Assembly (NCBI GenBank): GCA_947627335.1 | Contig: CANQVQ010000073.1 | Coordinates: forward strand, 1-7,811 | Source: an uncultured Clostridia bacterium | GTDB lineage: Bacteria > Bacillota > Clostridia > Oscillospirales > CAG-382 | Direction: 5' to 3' | Length of the DNA: 7,811 nucleotides | Part shown: positions 1 to 5,686 of the stretch, in pieces | Layout: each line of letters starts with the position of its first letter | How positions within the stretch are numbered: position 1 is the first letter of the stretch | Translations under genes and position numbers: made by a program | Notes under the pieces: model-generated | Database searches by the model: none | The model's input: only the letters and a program-made list of their open reading frames with translations | What the model was told of the DNA's origin: nothing

Positions 1-143
1 TGCCGGACGCGATGGCGCTGGCGGTGGATTACGTCGCGGAGTGCATGAAACTGACGCTCGCCGACCCGAACCACGTCTGGTACGGCGTGGATTTCGAGCG
101 CGCCTACCCGTGGCTGTTCCAAACGCTGTACGGGACGCATTAG
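1..143 (+). CDS. Pyridoxamine/pyridoxal kinase-like protein, C-terminal end only
   Basis: Partial gene cut by the left edge. The reading frame starts at base 3 and ends with TAG at 141-143, leaving 46 codons. The visible tail contains DPNHVWYGVDFERAYPWL. A run of this kind (DP..xWYGVxFE, then a short helix to the end) is, as I recall, typical of the C-terminus of clostridial pyridoxamine kinases of the PfkB/ribokinase fold. These phosphorylate pyridoxal, pyridoxine or pyridoxamine with ATP in vitamin B6 salvage. The ATP- and substrate-binding parts lie outside the window, so the call rests on the tail alone. It converges on the minus-strand gene ending at 478, and a terminator hairpin follows its stop by 25 bases. 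Another ribokinase-fold kinase remains possible. Confidence 0.6.
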   Translation, partial: PDAMALAVDYVAECMKLTLADPNHVWYGVDFERAYPWLFQTLYGTH

Positions 144-157
144 GCTTCGCTCCCAGC

Positions 158-199
158 AAAAAACAGAAAAAGGAAGGCACTGCGCAAGTGCCTTCCTTT
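158..199 (-). terminator. Strong intrinsic terminator, best on the minus strand, possibly bidirectional
   Basis: A perfect 13-bp stem (169-181 with 187-199) closes a 5-base loop, GCGCA. Read on the minus strand, the stem is followed by two T runs (complement of the A-rich 158-171), the standard form of a Rho-independent terminator. Read on the plus strand it has only three T after the stem, with A-rich sequence before it, so it is weaker for the kinase gene. It probably ends transcription from both converging genes. For the minus-strand gene it lies about 280 bases past the stop codon, with the hairpin-rich element in between. Confidence 0.85.
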
Positions 200-250
200 G
201 CGTATATCAGAAAATTTCAGCGAAAGCAAAAATACAATAAAATATCGTTC
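200..250. other. AT-rich spacer in the convergent intergenic region
   Basis: This roughly 50-base stretch is much richer in A and T than anything else in the window. It separates the terminator hairpin from the GC-rich hairpin cluster that begins near 251. I see no gene, no convincing promoter and no Shine-Dalgarno site in it. It may be the original 3' flank of the terminator, or part of the boundary of the neighbouring repeat element. Confidence 0.4.
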
Positions 251-469
251 CGTAGGCGGGCATGAGACCGCCCGCTCCGAACACACCGTGTTCGGAGCAG
301 AACTCCTCTAGAGAAAACCGGCGATGGCGGCGTCAGAAGTGGCGCAAGCCGAGCCGGTTTTCGACGAAAGGGGAGCATTCGCTATTCAAAGCGGCTTGCC
401 GCTTTGAATGAGAAAACGCAGAGCAAGGCGACGCGTAGCGGCGACGACGTGATTGCGTTTGCCCTCCGA
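251..469. repeat. Multi-hairpin intergenic element, probable dispersed or MITE-like repeat
   Basis: No coding sequence is supported here, but nearly the whole stretch folds into consecutive inverted repeats. (A) GCGGGC 256-261 pairs with GCCCGC 270-275. (B) 274-284 pairs with 288-298, a perfect 11-bp stem with a 3-base loop. (C) AAAACCGGC 314-322 pairs with GCCGGTTTT 353-361 and encloses a small GGC-GCAA-GCC hairpin. (D) 384-395 pairs with 398-409, 12 bp around TT. (E) AAACGCA 414-420 pairs with TGCGTTT 454-460 around CGTCG-type short repeats. Five stacked hairpins in 220 bases, between a gene stop and its terminator, resemble a mobile structured repeat (REP/MITE class) or a structured RNA. 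No transposase and no clear target-site duplication are visible, and copy number cannot be judged from one window. Confidence 0.5.
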
Positions 470-477
470 AAGTATCG

Positions 478-2205
478 TTATACCTCGACCCATTCGCCCG
501 GGGTCTTGAGCGCACGGTTGCCCGCCTCGATGACCGCCATGATGCTGACGGTCTCCTCGTGCGCCGCATAGATCCTGCCGGTGCGGAAGAAGTCCAGCAT
601 GGACGCGATGAAGTTCGGGAAGGTGTTGGACATCGCCGGCACCTTGACGTTGATCCCGTCCCCATAGCTGACCGTGAACTCGAAGTCGATCCCGCCGTTC
701 CAGCCGTAATGCGACATGACCGCACTGCGACCGTTCGAGAACTGCAGGACGAGCGACTCGTACTTCCCGCTGCCGACCGACATGACCCGCCTGACGTCGC
801 TGCCCATGAGCATGAGCATCGGCTCGAGCTGGTGAATGGCGTAGGTATCGAAGTTGCCCGGACCGCGGGAGTTGATGAACACGATGTCGTCCTTGCGCAG
901 CGGGACCAGTTCGTCCGCAAAGCGCAGCGCGGAGCTGGAGAAGAACGGGGTGTTGTTGGATTCGCCGAGCGCGACGAGGTCCTGCGCGATCTTCTTGGAG
1001 AGCGCGAAGGTCTTATCGACGTAGACCGGCTTGCCGCTGCGCAGCGGAAGCTGGCAGAGGTCCCAATGGCGTTCGGGGTTGTCCGGGCTCATGACGATCA
1101 GGCAGTCGCACTTCTCGACGACCTCCTCGATGCTGTTCGCACGCTGCACGCCGAACTTGGCGCACCACTCGTCGGTGGTCAGTCCGCCCTCCTTGTCCTT
1201 TTCGGCGTAGGCGTAGGCGACGACGAACTCGCCGTCCGGGTCGGCGTTGCGGATGAACGTCGGGTAGTTGTTGGCGTGCCACTCGTCGAGGAAGTAGTCG
1301 ATGAACCCGATCTTCTTGACCTTCGGGTTCCCGATCTTGCTCTTGAGGAAGTTGACCGCCTTCTGGATGTCCGCGTACGGATCGTCGCCGCATTCGCGTT
1401 CGACGGTCAGGAAGCCGCGGTAGCCGATGTCCTCGAGCGCCTTGAGGTAGGCGTCGAACGGCACGTTCCCCTCGCCGAGCGGGACTTCGAGGAAGTAGTC
1501 GGACAGCCGCAGATCCTCGATCCCGCCCTCCGCGAAGAAGGCGTACACCCGATGCGGGTCGATCTTGAAGCCCTTGCCGTCCTTGGCGTGGGTGTGGACG
1601 ATGTATCTGCCGAGCGTGTGGACCGCCTGCACCGGATCGACGCCGGTGCACATGACCAGGTTCGCCGGGTCCATGTTCACGCCGAATCCGGCGCTGCCGA
1701 CGTCGTCGAGGAACGCTTTGAGCCGTTCGGCGGGTTCCGGACCGGTTTCGATCGCGAAGGTCACGCCCTTGGAGGCGGCGTAATCGCCGATCTCGCGGCA
1801 GGCGTTCTTCATGTTTTGGTAGGTCTCCGACGCCGTGTCCGGCTTGAGCGGGTCGTCCGGCAGTTCCGGCACGACGCCGATGTGCGTGGTGACGACCTTC
1901 GTGCCGAGCCGAACCGCGAGGTCCGCGATCGCCTTGGACGCGGGAATCTTCCACGCGTTCTCGTCCGTCCGCTCGAACCCGTGACCGCCCAGGTCGCCGC
2001 AGACGGCGGAAATGACCAGCCCGTACTGCTCCAGCAGGGAACGAACGTGCGCGACCTTCGCGTCGTCGAACGTATCGTACTTCATTTCGCCGTCGACGAC
2101 GTAGAGCTGAATGCCCTGTGCGCCGACCTCGGCGGCTTTGGCAAGCCCCTGCTCGAACGGGAGCTTGAACGAATCGGTCATGACGCCGATTTTGAAAGTT
2201 GCCAT
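478..2205 (-). CDS. Fusion of sugar phosphate isomerase/epimerase-like TIM barrel and Gfo/Idh/MocA-like domain
   Basis: This 575-residue protein starts at the ATG at 2205, chosen because GAGGTG lies 6 bases upstream; a GTG three codons earlier would remove that site. Residues 1-292 look like a xylose isomerase-like TIM barrel of the sugar phosphate isomerase/epimerase (IolE-like) family. Likely metal ligands are E153 (AIETG), D179 (NMDPAN), H206 (HTHAKDG) and E269 (TVERE). Residues 297-575 resemble Gfo/Idh/MocA oxidoreductases: GKPVYVDKTF (389-400) matches the EKP-type region with K398, and H458 in YAIHQLEP fits the usual catalytic-histidine area. The usual glycine-rich NAD motif is absent; the segment reads GFIDYFLDEWH (300-310). 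The halves are joined by NPKV without an internal start, because the valine codon is GTC. The substrate is unknown; carbohydrate or cyclitol metabolism is likely. It is last in the minus-strand cluster, 31 bases after the membrane protein gene. No signal peptide is seen, so it is probably cytoplasmic. Confidence 0.85.
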   Translation of the reverse strand: MATFKIGVMTDSFKLPFEQGLAKAAEVGAQGIQLYVVDGEMKYDTFDDAKVAHVRSLLEQYGLVISAVCGDLGGHGFERTDENAWKIPASKAIADLAVRLGTKVVTTHIGVVPELPDDPLKPDTASETYQNMKNACREIGDYAASKGVTFAIETGPEPAERLKAFLDDVGSAGFGVNMDPANLVMCTGVDPVQAVHTLGRYIVHTHAKDGKGFKIDPHRVYAFFAEGGIEDLRLSDYFLEVPLGEGNVPFDAYLKALEDIGYRGFLTVERECGDDPYADIQKAVNFLKSKIGNPKVKKIGFIDYFLDEWHANNYPTFIRNADPDGEFVVAYAYAEKDKEGGLTTDEWCAKFGVQRANSIEEVVEKCDCLIVMSPDNPERHWDLCQLPLRSGKPVYVDKTFALSKKIAQDLVALGESNNTPFFSSSALRFADELVPLRKDDIVFINSRGPGNFDTYAIHQLEPMLMLMGSDVRRVMSVGSGKYESLVLQFSNGRSAVMSHYGWNGGIDFEFTVSYGDGINVKVPAMSNTFPNFIASMLDFFRTGRIYAAHEETVSIMAVIEAGNRALKTPGEWVEV

Positions 2206-2236
2206 GTGAAACACCTCGTTTTTTTATCTTGATTTT

Positions 2237-2704
2237 TTAGATACCAAACATCTTGACGAACAGATCCGGCAGGAAGTAGAAAAGGGTCAGAATGATCGCC
2301 CCGGCGGCCAGAACGCCGAGCGCGATGGGCAGGAACGCCTGCTTCAGGTTTCGCTGCAGCGTGATCGCCACGAGCGAACCGGTCCACGCCCCCGTCCCGG
2401 GCAGCGGGATCGCGACGAACAGGAACAGCCCCCAGAAAAGGGTCTTGTTCATCTTCGCGACCTTCTTTTCGCCGAGCGTGAGGATCCAGCGGAACGGCTT
2501 GCCCAGCCGCGGGAACTTCGCCAGCCACCGCAGGACCATCCCGCCGAACAGGATCAGGAACGGCACCGGCAGGAGGTTGCCGATAACGGAAAGGATCACG
2601 ACCGGCCAGATCGGAAGGTCGAACAGATAGTAACCGATCGGGATCGCTCCGCGCAGCTCGATGACCGGCACCATGCTGATCAAAAACGTAAGCAGATAGT
2701 ACAT
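2237..2704 (-). CDS. Small integral membrane protein, Sm_multidrug_ex (COG2426) family
   Basis: This 155-residue, strongly hydrophobic protein appears to have four or five membrane segments, roughly at residues 2-20, 32-60, 88-104, 110-116 and 123-148. A basic loop around 62-87 contains FPRLGKPFRW and GEKKVAKMNK. Signature stretches are VIELRGAIPIGYY (14-26) and AIPLPGTGAWTGSLVA (98-113), both typical of the family annotated as small multi-drug export protein. The annotated export role is weakly founded and the true substrate is not known. The ATG at 2704 is the first start after an in-frame stop at 2720-2722; its ribosome binding site is weak, which suggests coupling to sigK, whose stop is 36 bases upstream. 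Length is normal for the family. Confidence 0.8.
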   Translation of the reverse strand: MYYLLTFLISMVPVIELRGAIPIGYYLFDLPIWPVVILSVIGNLLPVPFLILFGGMVLRWLAKFPRLGKPFRWILTLGEKKVAKMNKTLFWGLFLFVAIPLPGTGAWTGSLVAITLQRNLKQAFLPIALGVLAAGAIILTLFYFLPDLFVKMFGI

Positions 2705-2740
2705 AACCGTTGTAAACTCTCATTTCCGTACGCTTCGGGG

Positions 2741-3427
2741 TCACGCCCCGACGTACTTTTTGATTTTGGCGAGCGCCGCCTTTTCGATGCGGGAAACGTA
2801 GGAACGCGAGATCCCCATTCGTGCGGCGACCTCCCGCTGGGCGTAGACCCGCCCGTCCTCGGTCAGCCCGTACCGCAGGGCGATGACCGTCCGCTCCCGG
2901 TCGTCAAGCGCCTCGCGCACGGCACGGTAGATGCGGGAATGCTTCATCTTCGCGTCGAGCGTTTCGACGATGTCCTCGTCGTCCGAGAGGATGTCGAGGT
3001 AGGTCAGCAGGTTGCCCTCCTTGTCGACGTCCACCGGCTCGTTGATGGAGGTCTCCATGGCGTGCTTCTTCTGGGAGCGGAAATACATGAGGATCTCGTT
3101 CTGCAGGCACTTGCCCGCGTAGGTCGCGAACCGTGCGCCGTTTTCGACGTCGAAACTGTCGATCGCCTTGATCAGCCCGACCGTGCCGACCGAGATCAGG
3201 TCCTCCTGGTCCTTGTAGGACAGGTAATACTTCTTGACGATGTGGGCGACCAGCCGCAGATTGTGTTCGATCAGCCGATTGCGGGCGTCCTGGTCCCCCG
3301 CGTGCGCACGCAGGAACAGTTCGCGTTCCTCCTCGCGGGAGAGCGGCGGCGGAAAGGAATTCGCCCCGGAGACCCGTAAAAACAGCCCGAACAGCCGGGA
3401 AACCGTGCCGAGAAACAGCTCTAACAT
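2741..3427 (-). CDS. sigK: RNA polymerase sporulation sigma factor sigma-K, with pro-sequence
   Basis: This 228-residue sigma-70 family protein is read from the ATG at 3427, preceded by GGGTGA at good spacing; the TTG just upstream is less likely. Region 2 contains EHNLRLVAHIVKKYY (54-68), DLISVGTVGLIKAIDSF (76-92) and ATYAGKCLQNEILMYFRS (101-118). Region 4 ends in a helix-turn-helix, QREVAARMGISRSYVSRIEK (197-216). The AHIVKKYY and GISRSYVSRIEK stretches fit sigma-K better than sigma-E. Sigma-K drives late mother-cell genes for cortex and coat in sporulation. The N-terminus is hydrophobic (residues 1-19), and SGANSFPPPLS aligns with the Bacillus pro-sigma-K processing region, so cleavage near S20/G21 by a SpoIVFB-type protease is likely. 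The gene is intact, with no skin-type interruption. It lies 54 bases downstream of proA. Confidence 0.88.
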   Translation of the reverse strand: MLELFLGTVSRLFGLFLRVSGANSFPPPLSREEERELFLRAHAGDQDARNRLIEHNLRLVAHIVKKYYLSYKDQEDLISVGTVGLIKAIDSFDVENGARFATYAGKCLQNEILMYFRSQKKHAMETSINEPVDVDKEGNLLTYLDILSDDEDIVETLDAKMKHSRIYRAVREALDDRERTVIALRYGLTEDGRVYAQREVAARMGISRSYVSRIEKAALAKIKKYVGA

Positions 3428-3436
3428 CAAACATCA

Positions 3437-3465
3437 CCCGCAAGCAGTCTATGCGGGGGTGCTTG
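3437..3465 (-). promoter_or_regulatory. Possible alternative hairpins over the sigK ribosome binding site
   Basis: In the proA-sigK gap, CCCGCA (3437-3442) can pair with TGCGGG (3452-3457). On the minus-strand RNA this would cover the GGG of the sigK Shine-Dalgarno GGGTGA (3434-3439). CAAGCA (3441-3446) can instead pair with TGCTTG (3460-3465). The two stems share bases 3441-3442 and cannot form together. Both are only 6 bp, so they may be chance. A transcript beginning close to 3459 would lack most of the second stem. Confidence 0.2.
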
Positions 3466-3474
3466 TACGGTATG
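3466..3474 (-). promoter_or_regulatory. Candidate sporulation-type -10 element for sigK
   Basis: The minus strand reads CATACCGTA here. This fits the sigma-K -10 pattern CATAnnnTA exactly and differs by one base from the sigma-E pattern CATACAnT. Its position would give a sigK leader of about 30 bases. No matching -35 element (AC for sigma-K, ATATT-like for sigma-E) stands at the usual distance, so the assignment is weak. In Bacillus, sigK is transcribed first by sigma-E with SpoIIID and then by sigma-K itself. Confidence 0.2.
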
Positions 3475-3481
3475 CGGTGGA

Positions 3482-4726
3482 TCAGGTGCGGACCTGCCCG
3501 TCGCCGTAGACGATGTATTTGACCGTCGTCAGCGCCGAAAGCCCCATCGGACCGCGTGCGTGCAGTTTTTGGGTGGAGATGCCGATCTCCGCGCCGAAGC
3601 CGAACTCCCCGCCGTCCGTGAAGCGGGTGGAGGCGTTGACGTAGACGGCGGAAGCGTCGATACCGGCGGTGAACCGCTCGGCGTTCCGCAGATTTTGCGT
3701 CAGGATCGCTTCCGAATGCCCGGTATTGTGGGCGTTGATGAAGGAAATCGCCTCTTCGACGTCCCCGACGACCTTGCAATGCAGGATCAGGTCGTTGTAT
3801 TCCGTGTAGAAGTCCTCCTCCGTCGCCAGGACGCAGTCGGGCAGGAGCGCACAGGTCTCCGCGCATCCGCGGAATTCCACGTCCGGCATCCGCGCCCGCA
3901 GGAGCGGCAGGAACTTCGCTGCGATCGCACGGTGCAGGACCAGTCCTTCCGCCGCGTTGCAGACGGACGGACGCTGACGCTTGGCGTTGTCCACGACGGA
4001 AAGCGCCGTTTCAAGGTCGGCGCTCTCGTCGACATAGACGTGGCAATTGCCCGCTCCGGTCTCGATGACCGGGACCGTCGCGTTCTCCACGACCGAACGG
4101 ATCAGGTTCTTCCCGCCGCGTGGGATCAGCAGGTCCACCGTCCCCCGCAGGCGCATCAGCTTTTGCGCGGTCTCCCGCGAGGGGTCCTCCGGCATCAGCA
4201 CGCAGTCCGCGGGCAGTCCCGCCGCCTGTACGGCGCGCCGCAGGCAGTCCACCATCGCACAGTTGGTCCGAAAGGCTTCCTTTCCGCCGCGCAGGAGCGC
4301 GCAGTTGCCGGATTTGACGCAGAGCGCCGCCGCGTCCGCCGTGACGTTCGGACGCGCTTCATAGATCATCGCGACCAGCCCCAGCGGCAGGGCGCACCGC
4401 CGGATCCGCAGTCCGTTCGGGCGGACCCATTCCTCCCCGGTCCCGAGCGGATCGGGCAGGGACGCGACCTGCCGCATCGCGTCCGCGATCCCGCGCAGGC
4501 GATCCTCCGTCAGGGTCAGTCGGTCCCGCATCTGCGGCGGGACGCCGTTCTGCGCCGCCGATTCGAGGTCGAGGGCGTTTGCCGCGAGGATCTCCTGCGC
4601 GTTTTCCGGCAGGGAATCCGCCATTGCGCGGACCGCACGGTCCCGCACGTCCCCGCTCGCGCTCTGCAGGACCGGGATCGCCGCCCGCCCCCGCTCGCAC
4701 AGTTCCTCCAGCGAAAGTCCGCTCAT
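3482..4726 (-). CDS. proA: Glutamate-5-semialdehyde dehydrogenase (gamma-glutamyl phosphate reductase)
   Basis: This 414-residue cytoplasmic enzyme performs the NADPH-dependent reduction of L-glutamyl 5-phosphate to glutamate-5-semialdehyde, the second step of proline synthesis. It has the aldehyde dehydrogenase fold and normal length. Family stretches include GLVAMIYEARPNVTADAAAL (116-135), LLRGGKEAFRTN (144-155), LLIPRGGKNLI (199-209), QRPSVCNAAEGL (251-262) with the catalytic cysteine C256, and FGFGAEIGISTQKLHARGPM (376-394 region). The start ATG at 4726 overlaps the proB stop in an ATGA arrangement, with an AGGGGG Shine-Dalgarno inside the end of proB. The two genes are therefore likely translationally coupled and made in matched amounts. 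sigK follows 54 bases downstream. Confidence 0.97.
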   Translation of the reverse strand: MSGLSLEELCERGRAAIPVLQSASGDVRDRAVRAMADSLPENAQEILAANALDLESAAQNGVPPQMRDRLTLTEDRLRGIADAMRQVASLPDPLGTGEEWVRPNGLRIRRCALPLGLVAMIYEARPNVTADAAALCVKSGNCALLRGGKEAFRTNCAMVDCLRRAVQAAGLPADCVLMPEDPSRETAQKLMRLRGTVDLLIPRGGKNLIRSVVENATVPVIETGAGNCHVYVDESADLETALSVVDNAKRQRPSVCNAAEGLVLHRAIAAKFLPLLRARMPDVEFRGCAETCALLPDCVLATEEDFYTEYNDLILHCKVVGDVEEAISFINAHNTGHSEAILTQNLRNAERFTAGIDASAVYVNASTRFTDGGEFGFGAEIGISTQKLHARGPMGLSALTTVKYIVYGDGQVRT

Positions 4727-5529
4727 ACGGACGTTTCCCCCTTTCGCGCTTCAAAATAGGTGCCGATGAACAGCCCGTCGAGGATGGAATACAGCATCGC
4801 CGGGTCGTCGCCGTTGCAGATGATCATCGGGATCCCGGCACGCGTCACCATCTCCGCGCTCTGCAGTTTGGCGACCATCCCGCCGGTACCGCGCACCGAA
4901 CCGGCGCCGCCGGCGAACGCCCGGATCTCCGGCGTGATCTCGGAGACGCAGTCGAGCAGTTTCGCGTCCGGGTCCTTTCGGGGGTCGGCCGTGTAAAGCC
5001 CGTTGACGTCGGACAGGTTGATCAGCAGGTCCGCACGCGCAAGCAGGGCGACGATGGCGGCGAGCGTGTCGTTGGAGCCGAAGCGGATCTGCTCGTCGGA
5101 GATCGTGTCGTTCTCGTTGACGATCGGCAGGACGCCGGCTTCCAGCAGCGTTTCGACCGTATTCTTCGCCTTTTCACAGCGGGACACGTCGTCGAGGACG
5201 TCCTTGGTCAGCAGGATCTGCGCGACGGTATGCCCGTACAGGGCGAACTCCCGCGAATACATCCCGAGCAGGTCGCACTGCCCGACGGCAGCCGCCGCCT
5301 GCTTCTGGCGGGTGCTCAGCGTTTTTCGGTCGAACCGCAGCTTCGCCAGCCCGCAGCCGACCGCGCCGGACGAAACCAGGATGACCTGCTTGCCGGTGTT
5401 CTTGATCTCCGCTAAGCAGCGGACCAGTTTTTCGATTTTCCGCAGGTTCATGGTCCCGTTCGCGTGGGTGAGCGTGGAGGTGCCGACCTTGACCACGATG
5501 CGGCGAATCCCTTCCGTTTGGATCTTCAT
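4723..5529 (-). CDS. proB: Glutamate 5-kinase, short form without PUA domain
   Basis: This 268-residue enzyme phosphorylates L-glutamate with ATP to glutamyl 5-phosphate, the first and normally proline-inhibited step of proline synthesis. It has the amino acid kinase fold: IVVKVGTSTL with K14, SSGAVGCG (53-60), VNENDTIS (137-144), FGSNDTLAA (150-158), NLSDVNGLYTADPR (171-184) and RGTGGMVAKLQSA (213-225). The E. coli enzyme has about 367 residues with a C-terminal PUA domain; this one ends after the kinase domain, as several Firmicute enzymes do. The ATG at 5529 is chosen because homology begins there and AAGG lies about 12 bases upstream. The frame stays open further upstream only as antisense to maf. 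It is first in the minus-strand cluster, behind a sigma-A promoter at 5600-5628. Confidence 0.96.
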   Translation of the reverse strand: MKIQTEGIRRIVVKVGTSTLTHANGTMNLRKIEKLVRCLAEIKNTGKQVILVSSGAVGCGLAKLRFDRKTLSTRQKQAAAAVGQCDLLGMYSREFALYGHTVAQILLTKDVLDDVSRCEKAKNTVETLLEAGVLPIVNENDTISDEQIRFGSNDTLAAIVALLARADLLINLSDVNGLYTADPRKDPDAKLLDCVSEITPEIRAFAGGAGSVRGTGGMVAKLQSAEMVTRAGIPMIICNGDDPAMLYSILDGLFIGTYFEARKGETSV

Positions 5530-5562
5530 AGAGAAACCGTACCTTCGGGTTTTGATTGATGC

Positions 5563-5578
5563 GGGGCGGAAAAGCCCC
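5563..5578 (+). other. GC hairpin in the proB leader; on the plus strand resembles an intrinsic terminator
   Basis: GGGGC (5563-5567) pairs with GCCCC (5574-5578) around a 6-base loop. On the minus strand this hairpin falls in the proB 5' leader, 30 to 50 bases before the start codon, with no U tract after it. On the plus strand it is followed by TTGCTTTTTT and another T run, so it looks like a short Rho-independent terminator placed directly before the maf -35 box. It could stop antisense transcription coming through proB, or be incidental. Confidence 0.3.
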
Positions 5579-5607
5579 TTGCTTTTTTCCGTTTTTTCTA
5601 TTATAAT
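5579..5607 (+). promoter_or_regulatory. Sigma-A promoter for maf (plus-strand half of a divergent pair)
   Basis: The -35 box TTGCTT (5579-5584) is followed by a 17-base spacer and a perfect -10 box TATAAT (5602-5607). The start of transcription should fall near 5614, giving a maf leader of about 73 bases. The spacer is almost all pyrimidine. The -10 box shares the palindrome ATTATAAT (5600-5607) with the opposing proB promoter. Confidence 0.75.
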
Positions 5608-5628
5608 GGAAACGATCGGATTTTTCAA
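5600..5628 (-). promoter_or_regulatory. Sigma-A promoter for proBA (minus-strand half of a divergent pair)
   Basis: On the minus strand, TTGAAA (plus 5623-5628) is separated by exactly 17 bases from TATAAT (plus 5600-5605). Transcription should start near 5593, giving proB a leader of about 64 bases. That leader is too short for a T-box such as the one controlling proBA in Bacillus subtilis, and no leader peptide is evident. The -10 box overlaps the maf -10 box by four bases. Confidence 0.75.
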
Positions 5629-5686
5629 TAGGGTTTGGAAAGAATTCTGCCGGAAAATCAAAAAAACGAAAGAGGTCACGCGTCCT

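Noticed and set aside
251..469. CRISPR array or integron attC site
   Set aside because: The inverted repeats differ in sequence from one another, there are no regularly spaced direct repeats, and no cas or integrase gene is present.
333..920. Minus-strand frame crossing the hairpin element into the fusion gene
   Set aside because: It is out of frame with the well-supported fusion gene, and its serine/arginine-rich translation looks like a shifted frame of GC-rich DNA. It is not a protein of the repeat element.
559..2232. Plus-strand open frame of 557 codons
   Set aside because: It is fully antisense to the isomerase/Gfo-Idh fusion gene. Its translation is rich in R, D, V and E with no recognisable domain, which is typical of the opposite strand of a GC-rich gene.
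2736..2750. CGGGG/CCCCG hairpin over the sigK stop codon as a terminator
   Set aside because: The stem is only 5 bp, there is no T run on either strand, and the next gene starts within 40 bases. Co-transcription is more likely.
2904..4759. Overlapping long frames on both strands across sigK and proA
   Set aside because: All are alternative frames of sigK or proA, with arginine/alanine/proline-rich translations and no motifs.
5530..5599. T-box or leader-peptide attenuator controlling proBA
   Set aside because: The predicted leader is only about 64 bases, with no T-box core sequence, no proline-codon-rich short frame and no minus-strand terminator hairpin.
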